Positions 18,122-27,503 of a stretch of DNA of 64,000 nucleotides are shown in pieces. The number at the start of each line of letters is the position of its first letter. The first letter of the stretch is position 1. The position numbers and the translations under genes were made by a program. The DNA is from Niallia taxi (GTDB taxonomy: Bacteria > Bacillota > Bacilli > Bacillales > Cytobacillaceae). The notes beneath the pieces were generated by a model that ran no database searches, was not told the DNA's origin, and worked only from the letters and a program-made list of their open reading frames with translations. Where the stretch lies: contig NZ_RZTZ01000014.1 in the NCBI RefSeq assembly GCF_004005475.1, forward strand, positions 80,012-144,011. The letters run 5' to 3'.

Positions 18122-19567
18122 TTATTTAATTGCTTTGCTAACCTTCATCTTCTTCCCTTTAATCGTTGCATTTTCCATTGCTTGGAGGACTAATGATCCT
18201 TTACCATTTAAAATATCAACATAAGACATATTATCGTGAATCGTAATTATGCCAATGTCATCAACCGTAACGCCAGGTATTTTCGCAATAGTTCCAACAA
18301 AATCTACTGGGCGAATTTTCTTCTTTTTCCCGCCATTAAAATGGAGTTTAATAATATCTTGATTGATTCTTGCAGTTTTATTATTCTTTACCACTCGGCG
18401 GCCACTGATTTTTTCATCAAAAGCGGCTTGCCCGCTGGCAACTGCCTGTTTTGTTGGTGGTTCCATTTCAGTCAACTCAAAGCCAATATAATTTTGGATT
18501 GCTTTAAGGAATTTCCCCTCATATGGCGTTGTAAACGAAATGGCTTTCCCTTTTTTACCGGCACGCCCAGTTCTGCCTGATCTATGGACATAGCTCTCTC
18601 TTTCCATAGGGATGTCGTAATTAACAACTAGCGTTACATTATCAACATCAATTCCTCTAGCCGCTACATCTGTTGCGACAAGATAGCGGAAGTTCCCCAT
18701 TTTGAAGCCATCCATTACCGCAAACCGATCTTCTTGCTCTAAGCCGCCATGAATTTTTTCACAGGAATAATTTGCTCTTTCCAATTCTGAGAAAACAGTA
18801 TCAACGTGCTCCTTTGTGTTGCAGAAAATAATACAGCTATCCGGATTTTCAATAACAGTTACGTCTTTGAGTAAGGATAGTTTTTCTTCTTGCTTTACTT
18901 CTATTTTATAGTGATCTATTGTGCTAGTTGTTACCTCATTTGAAGCGATTTCGATGTTAACAGGGTCTTTCATATATTTATGACAGAGGCCTTCCACATC
19001 CTTAGGCAATGTCGCAGAAAATACCATTGTCACTCTATTTGTAGGGAGTTCCTCCATAATTGCTTCCACTTCATCAATAAAGCCCATATTTAGCATTTCA
19101 TCTGTTTCATCAATAACAAGATACTTTATCTCGTCTAATACTAATGTTCCTCTTTCAATATGATCCATAACACGTCCAGGTGTTCCGACAACTACATGTG
19201 TTTTTTGCTTCAATTCTTCTTTTTGTTTGGCAAACGGTTCTTTTCCGTAAACTGCCATTGCTTTTATTCGTTTAAATCTTCCAATATTAGTAATATCCTC
19301 ACGAACTTGAGCTGCTAGCTCCCTTGTTGGTGTTAGAATTAAAGCTTGTGGCTTTTTTTCTTCCCATTTAACCATTTCACAAATAGGGATACCAAAGGAA
19401 GCTGTTTTCCCACTGCCTGTTTGAGACTTCACTACTAAGTCATGGTCTTCTAAAGCAAGTGGAATTACTTTGTTTTGAACTTCTGTAGGGTTCTCATATT
19501 TAAGTACAGAAAGTGCTCTTTTTATTTCATCACTTAATTGATAGTTCTCAAAGCTTATATTACCCAT
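18122..19567 (-). CDS. dbpA: DEAD-box RNA helicase DbpA (YxiN type)
   Basis: DbpA is an ATP-dependent RNA helicase that acts in 50S ribosome assembly by binding hairpin 92 of 23S rRNA. Motifs: Q motif near the start, SQTGSGKT (I), PTRELA (Ia), SAT (III), [10 protein letters not shown] (VI). The last ~75 residues form the DbpA RNA-binding domain. Motif II reads DETD instead of DEAD. I chose the ATG at 19565-19567 ([10 protein letters not shown]), which fits the family start and has GAGG 8 nt upstream; the frame extends 23 codons further without a ribosome binding site. Length 481 residues. Confidence 0.93.
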   Translation of the reverse strand: MGNISFENYQLSDEIKRALSVLKYENPTEVQNKVIPLALEDHDLVVKSQTGSGKTASFGIPICEMVKWEEKKPQALILTPTRELAAQVREDITNIGRFKRIKAMAVYGKEPFAKQKEELKQKTHVVVGTPGRVMDHIERGTLVLDEIKYLVIDETDEMLNMGFIDEVEAIMEELPTNRVTMVFSATLPKDVEGLCHKYMKDPVNIEIASNEVTTSTIDHYKIEVKQEEKLSLLKDVTVIENPDSCIIFCNTKEHVDTVFSELERANYSCEKIHGGLEQEDRFAVMDGFKMGNFRYLVATDVAARGIDVDNVTLVVNYDIPMERESYVHRSGRTGRAGKKGKAISFTTPYEGKFLKAIQNYIGFELTEMEPPTKQAVASGQAAFDEKISGRRVVKNNKTARINQDIIKLHFNGGKKKKIRPVDFVGTIAKIPGVTVDDIGIITIHDNMSYVDILNGKGSLVLQAMENATIKGKKMKVSKAIK

Positions 19568-19790
19568 AAAAAAAACCTCATTCTTTAAATTATTCGATAT
19601 ATATATAGGATTCTCTTTAACAAATAGGTTATGCAAATATACATATCCTTTTATTATACTTGAAAGAAGGGTGAAAAAGCTGCTATTTCCATTTTAAAAA
19701 TAATACGATTTAATTTCTTTTGTTTTTTACCATATATGGTTAAACACTGAAACAAAAAACAAAGAATCTAGTTAAACAGAAAGCACCAAA

Positions 19791-19830
19791 TAAAAAAACT
19801 GAACTAATCGATAATATAGTTCAGTTTCAT
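19791..19830 (-). terminator. terminator after the isochorismatase operon
   Basis: AAACTGAACTA (19796-19806) pairs with TAGTTCAGTTT (19817-19827), followed by T-rich sequence on the minus strand. Between this and dbpA (19568-19790) I saw no gene. Confidence 0.8.
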
Positions 19831-19870
19831 CCTAAATTAGTTCGTTTCAACCTCTTATGTTGGTTATTTA

Positions 19871-20023
19871 TTAAGCGTAGCTTTTTTGTAATAATTGGTC
19901 ATACTCTTCCCAAAACTCTATGTACATTTGTTTATCATAGTCATCATTGAAAGCTTTTGCCGGTGAAGTCTCAAAGAGTTGTTTTGCGTGAGAACGCAAA
20001 CTGGAGTATTTGTTGTTTATAAT
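19871..20023 (-). CDS. small soluble protein with apparent ATT start
   Basis: An open frame of 50 codons ends at TAA (19871-19873). It reads like a real protein: KQLFETSPAKAFNDDYD, then QMYIEFWEEYDQLLQ. No ATG, GTG or TTG lies near a ribosome binding site in this frame. A good GAGGTG (20029-20034) sits 5 nt before ATT at 20021-20023, and a stop codon lies just upstream in frame. A TTG eight codons in has no ribosome binding site. It is 27 nt after the isochorismatase stop and before a terminator, so it is probably cotranscribed. I do not recognise the family. Confidence 0.5.
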   Translation of the reverse strand: MINNKYSSLRSHAKQLFETSPAKAFNDDYDKQMYIEFWEEYDQLLQKSYA

Positions 20024-20050
20024 ACTCGCACCTCATTTATCAGCTATTCT

Positions 20051-20608
20051 CTACCGATAATTATTATGTGTCGGGTTAAACACATCTTCATGTGTATATC
20101 TTACTAATGAGAAGTTATCGACGTTGTAATGACCATGTAATGTTTCGTTATGATGAAGAATTATTTGCTCAGCCGTCAGAACTGCTGAATCAGATGTGGA
20201 ATGTCCGTCACCAACTAGCGTTACATCAAAGTGATTTACCGTTGCTGTTCTTACAGCCGCATCCACACAATGCTCTGTCTTACAGCCCATCATTATTATA
20301 TGCTCCACCTTGTTTTCATTTAAAGATTGCAGTAACGGAGTATCATAAAAAGGGTTTGTAGCTTTTTTATCAAAAAGCAGGAAGTCGACAGGTAAATGAA
20401 TATCTGTATGTATTTGAAAGCCTGGACCTTCTCCACCTGCAGTATCCAAGTCTCTAATAAAAATAATTAATGCATTGGCATCAATAGCCTTGTTTATCAC
20501 CGTATTAATATTATTGATAAGTAATTCTTTTTCCAGTACACCTTTCTCTAAAATAGATCCGTCTATTAATTCTTGTTGGGCATCAATAATAAGTAATGCT
20601 TGGTTCAA
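20051..20608 (-). CDS. isochorismatase-family cysteine hydrolase
   Basis: A 185-residue alpha/beta hydrolase of the isochorismatase/nicotinamidase superfamily. The catalytic triad is visible: Asp9 in LLIIDAQQE, Lys in LLFDKKATNPFYDT and Cys in MGCKTEHCVDAAVRT. The preceding variable region does not show which amide or ether is the substrate. It is followed by a 50-residue ORF in the same unit. AAAGGGGGAG lies upstream of the ATG. Confidence 0.85.
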   Translation of the reverse strand: MNQALLIIDAQQELIDGSILEKGVLEKELLINNINTVINKAIDANALIIFIRDLDTAGGEGPGFQIHTDIHLPVDFLLFDKKATNPFYDTPLLQSLNENKVEHIIMMGCKTEHCVDAAVRTATVNHFDVTLVGDGHSTSDSAVLTAEQIILHHNETLHGHYNVDNFSLVRYTHEDVFNPTHNNYR

Positions 20609-20746
20609 AATAATTCTCCCCCTTTAAAGGAATATATACTATTATTTTACAATATTTATCTTTAACCTTACAAATTCTGTTAATATATAAAAAAGAAAAC
20701 TATGCACATGCCTTATAACTTTTATAGTAGCTGTATTTATTGTTTT
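20609..20746. other. short intergenic stretch
   Basis: AT-rich; it probably holds the promoter of the isochorismatase gene. Nothing else seen. Confidence 0.4.
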
Positions 20747-21001
20747 ATGAGGCAGCTATTAAGCAAGAGGATAATATTGGGGAGCTCCCTATTTATTGTA
20801 AATTAGCAGCGGTTATTTTATGGTTACCTAAAAAAATCCAAGAGCGAAGAATTGCTTTTTCCTTTGTATTGTATGCTTTGTGGTTTTCTTTCATTTTTCA
20901 TTTTATGGTTTTTCACATTGTTCGCCTTTACCATAGCCATTCTATTTTTCATTATTGATGAGATATTAAAATATTACGACAGAAAAGATAGAAGGAGGTA
21001 G
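20747..21001 (+). pseudogene. possible broken small membrane protein gene
   Basis: One frame from ATG (20747) runs 84 codons to TAG (20999) but has an internal TAG at codon 20 (20804-20806). The part after that stop encodes a hydrophobic stretch (LSFFILWFFTLFAFTIAILFF) and a charged tail ending KYYDRKDRRR, typical of a small membrane protein. No ribosome binding site is found before the ATG or after the stop. It may be a decayed gene, or chance. A perfect AAGGAGG overlaps its end and is followed only by ATG CTC TAA. Confidence 0.3.
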
Positions 21002-21018
21002 GTATGCTCTAAACATCA

Positions 21019-21052
21019 AAAAAACCTTATCCATCCTAGGATAAGGTTTTAG
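21019..21052 (-). terminator. terminator of ccdC
   Basis: AAAACCTTATCC (21021-21032) pairs with GGATAAGGTTTT (21039-21050), with T-rich sequence on the minus side. The ccdC stop codon is inside the stem. Confidence 0.85.
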
Positions 21053-21519
21053 CTTGTTTTTAATTGTGCAGCTAGTTTTTTATAATTAAGCAGCATCGCT
21101 ATTCTCCATGGTACGATCATGGAAAAGGCAAGTATCCAGAACATACCGCTTAGTGCACCGACATCAATGGAGCTGCTTAATATTATTTTGGCAACGATTC
21201 GTACTGCAAGTAATCCAAATAAAATAAAAACAAATGCTTTTGATCTTTTTAAATAAATATCATTCTCTTTTATCTCAAAGCTTGATGTTTTAATCAGCAA
21301 GATGGAGAACAACATTCCAATAATGCAGGATTCTAGTATTTCCGTTTTCGTAACTGCAAATACTGGGAATAGAAACATCAGTGCCCCAGTGCTCATCATG
21401 ACTGGCGGCAAAATGATTTTTTTTGCTGATACTGGTTTTTTGGCTGACTTCATCCGGACAAACATAAAAAACGTCCCCATAAATACAGCTATAATTGATG
21501 AAATAATGACTGATGCCAT
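21049..21519 (-). CDS. ccdC: cytochrome c biogenesis protein CcdC
   Basis: A 156-residue membrane protein with four to five hydrophobic segments, in the place of B. subtilis yneJ (ccdC), just after yneI and ccdA. CcdC helps cytochrome c maturation in B. subtilis; its mechanism is unclear. The segment MKSAKKPVSAKKIILPP after the first helix is typical of the family. It has its own terminator. Confidence 0.85.
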   Translation of the reverse strand: MASVIISSIIAVFMGTFFMFVRMKSAKKPVSAKKIILPPVMMSTGALMFLFPVFAVTKTEILESCIIGMLFSILLIKTSSFEIKENDIYLKRSKAFVFILFGLLAVRIVAKIILSSSIDVGALSGMFWILAFSMIVPWRIAMLLNYKKLAAQLKTS

Positions 21520-21611
21520 TGCTCATCTCTCCTTTTATCTAAAGCAGTTTGAAACTGCTGATGATCATTTTATCCTATTCTATATTAACAAAGTTTATCT
21601 ATTTTTAAAAG

Positions 21612-21645
21612 AAATAAAAAACGGATATGATTTACATCATACCCA
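21612..21645 (-). terminator. terminator of yneI
   Basis: GGATATGAT (21623-21631) pairs with ATCATACC (around 21636-21643), with one bulge, followed on the minus strand by GTTTTTT. Confidence 0.6.
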
Positions 21646-21658
21646 AAACTCTTAAACA

Positions 21659-22018
21659 TTAGCTCAATACTCTATTAATAGCTTCTAATACCCTATTTTC
21701 ATCAAATGGTTTTACAATAAAATCTTTAGCGCCTGCTTCAATTGCTTCGACTACCATTTTTTGCTGCCCCATTGCTGAACACATGACGACTTTAGCATTT
21801 GGAAATTCTTTTTTAATTTCCTTCACTGCTTCGAGTCCGCTCATTTCTGGCATAGTAATGTCCATTGTGACAAGATCCGGGTCTAATTCTCTATAAAGAC
21901 GAATAGCCTCTAGCCCGTTTTCTCCCTCTCCAACCACTTCATGGTTTGCTTTGCTTAGTATGTTAAAGAGTGTTAATCTCATAAATTTTGCATCGTCTAC
22001 AATTAATATTCTTGCCAT
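21659..22018 (-). CDS. yneI: CheY-like single-domain response regulator YneI
   Basis: A 119-residue receiver domain with no output domain. The acidic pair is in LIVDDAKF, the phospho-acceptor Asp in TMDITMPEMSG, the Ser in VMCSAMG and the Lys in IVKPFDE. The position between ccdA and ccdC equals yneI of B. subtilis. The signalling partner is unknown. GGAGGAAC precedes the ATG. Confidence 0.9.
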   Translation of the reverse strand: MARILIVDDAKFMRLTLFNILSKANHEVVGEGENGLEAIRLYRELDPDLVTMDITMPEMSGLEAVKEIKKEFPNAKVVMCSAMGQQKMVVEAIEAGAKDFIVKPFDENRVLEAINRVLS

Positions 22019-22175
22019 AGCTGTTCCTCCTCAACAAAAAACGGACAAAATACTTTATCACCTATTTAAATGCACCTTAAACAATATAACGAAACTTCCT
22101 GATCTTTTCAATCACTATTTTGTTTAGTTCAGTGATGCAATTACTTACCTATTATTATACAGGAAAGTAAAAAAT

Positions 22176-22883
22176 TTAAAAGCCTCTGAAGCCGCCAAAG
22201 ATTGGCGAAAGCACTCGAATTATGACATTTAGCCCATTAAAATACAAAATAATTCCCATAATTATCATAAAAACTCCTCCAATTCTCATAAATGACCTGC
22301 TGTAGCGTCTAATGAGTGGAGTGCTGCCAATGAAGAAGGATAGCAACAAGAATGGGATGGCAAATCCTAAAATATATGCTGACATATAGAGAATACTAGA
22401 TGCTGGATTTGTGCTTGCTAAATATAAAACTGCTCCTATTATTGGTCCAGAACATGGTGTCCAGCCAGCAGCAAAACTGATCCCGATTAAAAAAGAACCG
22501 AAAAAACCTGCAGGTCTTTCCCTAAAGGAGATTCTCCGTTCCTTCATTAAAAATTTCGGGCGAATAATCTCTAAGATTATAAGACCAAAAAGGATAATAA
22601 TAATAGAGCCTGCTTTCCTTAAAAATTCCATATACTCCCCGAAAAGCGTCCCTATTAACGAGGTACTGAATGCCAAGGCAAAAAATATCGTAGAAAATCC
22701 TAATAGGAAAAAAATTGTATGCAAAAGGCTATTTTTATGACGTAAAACAGCATTATTTTTTATACTGTCAACAGACATTCCTGTTATATAGGAGAGAAAT
22801 GCCGGATATAGCGGCAGACAGCATGGTGAAAGAAAGCTTAAAAACCCCGCCCCTAATGATATGAACAAATTTATATCACTCAT
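22176..22883 (-). CDS. ccdA: cytochrome c biogenesis protein CcdA
   Basis: A DsbD-type membrane electron carrier that passes reducing power across the membrane to apocytochrome c partners. It has six membrane segments with the paired redox cysteines in LSPCCLPLYPAFLSY (here PCC rather than PC) and AGWTPCSGPIIG. I chose the ATG at 22881-22883 (MSDINLF), which has AGGAGGG just upstream; the frame extends nine codons further with no ribosome binding site. Length 235 residues, as in B. subtilis. Confidence 0.93.
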   Translation of the reverse strand: MSDINLFISLGAGFLSFLSPCCLPLYPAFLSYITGMSVDSIKNNAVLRHKNSLLHTIFFLLGFSTIFFALAFSTSLIGTLFGEYMEFLRKAGSIIIILFGLIILEIIRPKFLMKERRISFRERPAGFFGSFLIGISFAAGWTPCSGPIIGAVLYLASTNPASSILYMSAYILGFAIPFLLLSFFIGSTPLIRRYSRSFMRIGGVFMIIMGIILYFNGLNVIIRVLSPIFGGFRGF

Positions 22884-23125
22884 CTTATCCCTCCTCCTAA
22901 CTCCATCCATATACTATATGACAAGCATTCTGTATTATGATATCTTTGCTTTTTTTGCATTTAATTCCAAAAGTCGTTATAATTAAGTTATAGACATGCA
23001 TAGTAATCAATATTTTTTAATAAACCGTTAAAAAATAGATGCTACTTTTGATGCCTAGATCCGCCGGCATATAAACAATCAACCTTTAAGTGCGACGAAT
23101 CAGAAAGCTAGAAAGGACATATACC

Positions 23126-23299
23126 ATGTCAAATCAACAGTTGATTTTACTAATAGAACAAAAAAGAGAAACCTTATTAGAAGTCGCAAAATTACATGGT
23201 TTTGCTTCTCCAATTGTGATAAAGTGCAGTCAAGAACTTGACGTACTAATAAATAAACTAATGGAGGATTCCCCTAAACAAAAGGAAACCGCCAATTAA
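23126..23299 (+). CDS. Spo0E-like aspartyl-phosphate phosphatase
   Basis: A 57-residue helical protein with the family signature SQELDVLINKL. Spo0E-type phosphatases remove phosphate from Spo0A~P and delay sporulation. The first helix carries IEQKRETLLE. In B. subtilis the small gene at this place in the locus is ynzD, also of the Spo0E type. AAAGGA lies 8 nt before the ATG (23126). It is on the opposite strand from its neighbours, with its own strong terminator. Confidence 0.85.
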   Translation: MSNQQLILLIEQKRETLLEVAKLHGFASPIVIKCSQELDVLINKLMEDSPKQKETAN

Positions 23300-23336
23300 T
23301 AAATCCCCTTCCTAATATAGAAAGGGGATTTATTAT
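23297..23336 (+). terminator. terminator of the Spo0E-like gene
   Basis: ATAAATCCCCTT (23298-23309) pairs with AAGGGGATTTAT (23321-23332), overlapping the stop codon. Confidence 0.8.
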
Positions 23337-23439
23337 TAACTTAGGGAATATTTCAGTAAGATTATTCCCCCGGCAATCGCATAATACGACAAAATACTTT
23401 ACTATTTTTATAAAAAAACGGATTGAAGAAAATATATAA

Positions 23440-23470
23440 AAATAAGACATCCATATGGATGTCTTTCTCT
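23440..23470 (-). terminator. terminator of the small gene at 23517
   Basis: AGACATCC (23445-23452) pairs with GGATGTCT (23457-23464), followed by TATTTTTATA on the minus strand. Confidence 0.75.
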
Positions 23471-23516
23471 ATTTATAAAGCGTTTTCAACAACTTTATAA
23501 ACAATACTTTTTCTGA

Positions 23517-23732
23517 TCACCAATCGCTTGTAATTCTCTCTCTTTCATTCGGTGCTTCTTCAACAGAAAAACTTAAAACTTTATCAAAATTAAAGTACTC
23601 GCCTGAAACCGAGTCTTGAATCCATTGATTCTTCAAAATAAAACCAGTGGCATTACTTAAATGATTATGTCTAATTATTAAGCTTCTTCTTTCATTATCC
23701 CCATAAGTAAAATAAACAATATATTCTTTCAT
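23517..23732 (-). CDS. hypothetical small protein
   Basis: A 71-residue soluble protein starting MKEYIVYFTYGDNERRSL. Alternating hydrophobic residues suggest beta strands, and the C-terminus is charged. I do not recognise the family. I chose the ATG at 23730-23732, which has AGGAGGTG about 11 nt upstream; a longer frame begins 38 codons earlier without a ribosome binding site. It is a single gene with its own terminator, inserted in the ccdA–yneF interval relative to B. subtilis. Confidence 0.65.
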   Translation of the reverse strand: MKEYIVYFTYGDNERRSLIIRHNHLSNATGFILKNQWIQDSVSGEYFNFDKVLSFSVEEAPNERERITSDW

Positions 23733-23944
23733 ATCGTTGAATACACCTCCTATACTATAACTATTCGGCAATATAACAAACAATTCCTTCTTAATAACGA
23801 ACAAATCATTAAATTTATTCGATTTAGTGTACGGACGATTTATCAATTAATTAGTCTAAAAGAAGAACTAGAATTACTCAGGCGGGTGCTTGCATCAGAT
23901 AAAAAAAAGGAATGGTTAATACTCTCCTAGTATATCTTTTAAAG

Positions 23945-23998
23945 CAAAAAAACCACTTCTTCTAATGGTTTGCTCATTAGAAGAGGTGGTTTTTAAAT
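23945..23998. terminator. strong hairpin, plus-strand or bidirectional terminator
   Basis: A near-perfect 16-bp stem (23952-23967 with 23975-23990) is followed by TTTTT on the plus strand and T-rich on the minus strand. The gene it serves is unclear: a plus-strand open frame with no start codon ends 22 nt upstream. Confidence 0.75.
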
Positions 23999-24136
23999 TG
24001 TTTCAATGATAGTTAAACCAAATCAAAGCTTTCTTTGAAGTAAGTTACAATCTATCTTAATGAAAATGATGAATCTCAAACACAAATCAAATACAAGTGG
24101 TTAAAACCCTAATAAATTATCGGGTTTTAAGCGCTT

Positions 24137-24355
24137 TTATTTGCCTTGTTGTTTGTTCATAGCAGCCATCATTTGATTGATTTTCTTTTGGGATGGTTTC
24201 ATTCCCATTTGCATCATCATCATTTTAAGCATTTGCTCATTAATTGGCGGGTTGTTCTTCAAGTAAGTCATCATGTATCTACGTGCGATGAAGAACCCAA
24301 TAGCTAGTCCAGCAATCAATGCCAAAACACCAATTAGAATATAAAGCCATAGCAT
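24137..24355 (-). CDS. yneF: YneF family (UPF0154) membrane protein
   Basis: A 72-residue protein: one membrane helix ([16 protein letters not shown] region) and a Met- and Lys-rich cytoplasmic tail ([12 protein letters not shown]). It is conserved in Bacillus next to sirA and tkt; its function is unknown. The ATG at 24353-24355 follows AAGGAGG and gives the normal family length; the longer frame is not supported. A weak dyad (AAAACCC at 24103, GGGTTTT at 24122) may terminate it. Confidence 0.88.
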   Translation of the reverse strand: MLWLYILIGVLALIAGLAIGFFIARRYMMTYLKNNPPINEQMLKMMMMQMGMKPSQKKINQMMAAMNKQQGK

Positions 24356-24442
24356 AATTTCTTTTCCTCCTTCATGTTGTCTATTACTTAGTGTACTAGA
24401 CCAAAGAATATTATACAATATTTGTCCGTTAATTTCTCATGT

Positions 24443-24886
24443 TCATATCAAATTTCTTTCTTTTATTGGCTTTAGCCATCCAAATCGTGCATTTTCGATG
24501 TCTATCGCCAAAAAGGACGGTTCGTTTTTCCTTAATATTTCAAAGAAAATTGACTCAGCATCATAATACCCTTCTGCTTCAATTATTATATATTTCGACG
24601 ATAAGCTCAACTGGGCACTGCTTAAGTTTCCATTTTCTATGTAATAAGTATGGTTGTCCCGCTGCTTAAAGCTTTTATTTTTCTGCAAATCATTAAAAAG
24701 CAGCTTTTGAATTTTCCAAACTGATATAGGAAGTGTGATAAAGTCTATTTGTTTTTCTGTCTCCACTTTAAGCAAGGAATCGTCTGTTTTAGTATGCTCA
24801 GAAAATAATTTGTAAAACATTCTTTCTTTCCCATGATAATCTGCAGCAATATCCTCTTTTATTAAATACAAATAATATTTTCTCAT
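24443..24886 (-). CDS. sirA: sporulation inhibitor of replication SirA
   Basis: SirA (YneE) binds domain I of DnaA and stops new replication rounds in sporulating cells. The 147-residue frame starts MRKYYLYLIKEDIA, matching the usual SirA start, and contains TEKQIDFITLPI. Its place between tkt and yneF is as in B. subtilis. In B. subtilis sirA is under Spo0A control; I could not identify a Spo0A box by eye. The ATG at 24884-24886 has only a weak ribosome binding site (GGCGGGTG). The longer frame would add 37 unlikely residues. Confidence 0.85.
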   Translation of the reverse strand: MRKYYLYLIKEDIAADYHGKERMFYKLFSEHTKTDDSLLKVETEKQIDFITLPISVWKIQKLLFNDLQKNKSFKQRDNHTYYIENGNLSSAQLSLSSKYIIIEAEGYYDAESIFFEILRKNEPSFLAIDIENARFGWLKPIKERNLI

Positions 24887-25021
24887 ACTCTTTACACACC
24901 CGCCTATTTGCATCTTTTCTTCTATTATAAGGAAGCAAATGTACAAGTTGTGTCTCAAGCTGTTAAAAAAACAGACTAGTTTTGTCGAATCCTTCATTTA
25001 TTGGAATATTGTTAAGCAATC

Positions 25022-25052
25022 AAAAAGAGAAGAGCCGTCAGCTCTTCTCTTA
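25022..25052 (-). terminator. terminator of tkt
   Basis: AAGAGAAGAGC (25025-25035) pairs with GCTCTTCTCTT (25041-25051), followed by five T on the minus strand. Confidence 0.85.
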
Positions 25053-25063
25053 TATGGCAGAAA

Positions 25064-27073
25064 TTAGTTGTTATCCAATACAGCTTTCAAGCGTGCAACT
25101 ACATTGCTTACTGTGAAGCCATACTCTTCCAAAATTTTGTTTCCTGGTGCAGAAGCGCCGAAAGTATCAATTCCTAATACTTCACCTTCATCTCCAGCAT
25201 ATCGATGCCATCCAAGTGAGCTACCCATCTCAAGTGCAAGACGTTTTTTCACTGATTTTGGAATGACGCTGTTTTTGTATTCAGCTGACTGTTGCTCAAA
25301 GCGATCCCATGATGGCATGCTGACAACTGATACAGAGATTCCTTCTGTTTCTAATGCTTTTTGTGCTTCAACTGCTAGACCAACCTCTGAGCCAGCTGCT
25401 AAAAGAAGTGCATCAGGAGTTTCTTTGCTTGCAGGTGAGATTACATATGCACCTTTAGAAACGCCTTCGTATGCGTTCGTGTCAGTTCCTTTAATAGTTG
25501 GCAAGTTTTGACGAGTCAAAACTAATGCTGTTGGTTTGTCAGTAGATTCTAAAGAAAGCTTCCAAGCTGCAGCTGTCTCATTTCCGTCTGCTGGACGGAT
25601 TACAGAAAGATTTGGCATTGCACGTAATCCAGCAAGCTGTTCAACAGGCTCATGTGTAGGACCATCCTCACCAACCGCAATGCTGTCATGTGTAAATACA
25701 TACGTTACAGGCAATCCCATAATTGCAGCAAGTCTGATTGCTGGTTTCAGGTAATCAGAGAATACGAAGAAAGTTCCTCCAAATATTCTTAAACCGCCAT
25801 GTAGTGCAATACCGTTCATTGCAGCACCCATTGCGAATTCCCTTACACCGAACCAGATGTTTCTACCTTCATAGTTTTCAGGAGTAAAGTCTTTCTCGCC
25901 TTTAATCATTGTGTTGTTGCTTCCTGCCAAGTCAGCAGAACCGCCAATGAATGAAGGAAGGTTTTTAGCGATACCGTTTAGCACTTCACCAGAAGATGCA
26001 CGGCTTGCAAGGCTTTTGCCTTCTTCATAAACAGGAATATCTTTATCCCAGCCTTCTGGCAGCTCGTCAGAAATTGCAAGCTTGAATTGCTTAGCAAGTT
26101 CAGGGTATTCGTTTTCATACTGTGCAAGAAGATCTGTCCATTCTTGTTCTTTCTTCGCTCCATTATCAGCAATTGTTGCTTTGAAATGCTCATAAACCTC
26201 TTCAGGAACATAGAAATCTTCTTCGAAAGTCCATTTGTATGCTTCTTTCGTAAGTTTGATTTCATCTGCACCAAGTGGAGCACCATGTGAAGCAGATTTA
26301 CCGGATTTGTTTGGTGAACCGTATCCGATAACTGTTTTTACTTCAATAAGTGTTGGATGGTTTTCGTCTGATTTTGCTTCCTCTAAAGCAGAAGTCAATG
26401 CTTGCAGATCGTTTCCATCTTCTACACGTAAGTATTGCCAACCGTATGACTTAAAGCGTTGCTCAACACTTTCAGAGAAGGACTTGTCCAAATCTCCGTC
26501 TAATGAGATATCATTAGAATCATAAAGAACAACTAATCTGCCAAGCTTTAAGTGTGCTGCTAGTGAAGCTGCTTCTGCAGAAACACCTTCCATTAAATCG
26601 CCATCACCGCAAATGCCGTATGTAAAGTGATCTACTACTTGATAAGAATCTCTGTTATAAGTAGCTGCTAAATGTCTTTCAGCCAATGCCATACCAACAG
26701 CCATAGCGATACCTTGACCAAGTGGTCCAGTCGTTGCATCAACACCAGCTGTATGCTTGTACTCAGGATGGCCAGGTGTTTTACTTCCCCATTGGCGGAA
26801 TTGCTTCAAGTCTTCGATTGATAAATCATAACCGGATAAATGCAGCAAGCTGTATAGCAATGCAGAACCGTGTCCTGCAGAAAGAACAAAACGATCGCGG
26901 TTAAACCAAGTTGGATTTTTTGGATTATGGTTCATGAAAGAAGTCCATAATTTATATGCCATTGGAGCTGCACCCATTGGCATTCCTGGATGGCCGGAAT
27001 TAGCTTTTTCGATACTATCAATCGCTAATGTGCGAATTGAACTAATAGATAAGTTATCAATTGTTTCTGTCAT
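25064..27073 (-). CDS. tkt: transketolase
   Basis: Thiamine-diphosphate enzyme of the non-oxidative pentose phosphate pathway; it moves two-carbon units between sugar phosphates. The 669 residues include the N-terminal [14 protein letters not shown], the TPP/Mg motif [11 protein letters not shown]...[11 protein letters not shown], the catalytic Glu in [10 protein letters not shown] and the sugar-phosphate loop [27 protein letters not shown] precedes the ATG. A 426-bp spacer and the ynzC terminator lie upstream, so it is its own unit. Confidence 0.97.
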   Translation of the reverse strand: MTETIDNLSISSIRTLAIDSIEKANSGHPGMPMGAAPMAYKLWTSFMNHNPKNPTWFNRDRFVLSAGHGSALLYSLLHLSGYDLSIEDLKQFRQWGSKTPGHPEYKHTAGVDATTGPLGQGIAMAVGMALAERHLAATYNRDSYQVVDHFTYGICGDGDLMEGVSAEAASLAAHLKLGRLVVLYDSNDISLDGDLDKSFSESVEQRFKSYGWQYLRVEDGNDLQALTSALEEAKSDENHPTLIEVKTVIGYGSPNKSGKSASHGAPLGADEIKLTKEAYKWTFEEDFYVPEEVYEHFKATIADNGAKKEQEWTDLLAQYENEYPELAKQFKLAISDELPEGWDKDIPVYEEGKSLASRASSGEVLNGIAKNLPSFIGGSADLAGSNNTMIKGEKDFTPENYEGRNIWFGVREFAMGAAMNGIALHGGLRIFGGTFFVFSDYLKPAIRLAAIMGLPVTYVFTHDSIAVGEDGPTHEPVEQLAGLRAMPNLSVIRPADGNETAAAWKLSLESTDKPTALVLTRQNLPTIKGTDTNAYEGVSKGAYVISPASKETPDALLLAAGSEVGLAVEAQKALETEGISVSVVSMPSWDRFEQQSAEYKNSVIPKSVKKRLALEMGSSLGWHRYAGDEGEVLGIDTFGASAPGNKILEEYGFTVSNVVARLKAVLDNN

Positions 27074-27466
27074 TCACTAACATCCTCTCATTTATAAATC
27101 GTACATACTTATAATAAATGTCTCGGCTTTATAACACAACTCATTAGATTATAAGATGTCTGACTTTTATAGTATAAACCCATTTTGAACAAAAAAAAAT
27201 ACCGCTATCATTATTTAATGCACTATTCTTTCCAATTTTCCTATTATAGCTTATCCAATTTCACTAAAAATGCTTAAAAATTTATATAAATAAAAGTAAT
27301 ATTTTTGCTTCCAAGTTATTTCCACCTTAAATATCAGCCTATATCTCACTATCAAGTTTAGCTTTTATACTAGTTCAAATTCATTCATAGCAGTATCTAA
27401 ATCCAGTCTTTATGTCAAACCTGCAAATGTATTCATACTAAATTTCTTACAGCAAATTTCTATATA
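27074..27466. other. intergenic stretch upstream of tkt
   Basis: Very AT-rich, with no ORF of merit. It must contain the tkt promoter; several TATAAT-like strings make a single choice unsafe. No riboswitch-like structure was recognised. Confidence 0.45.
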
Positions 27467-27503
27467 AAAAAATCATGGCAATTCATTTGCCATGATTTTT
27501 TAA
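27465..27503 (-). terminator. terminator of the yneA-yneB-ynzC operon
   Basis: AAAAAATCATGGCAA (27467-27481) pairs with TTGCCATGATTTTTT (27487-27501); the run of A gives a T tract on the minus strand. Confidence 0.9.

Noticed and set aside
20740..20958. A 72-codon plus-strand frame
   Set aside because: It starts at a TTG without a ribosome binding site. The neighbouring frame gives a better membrane protein, although that one is broken.
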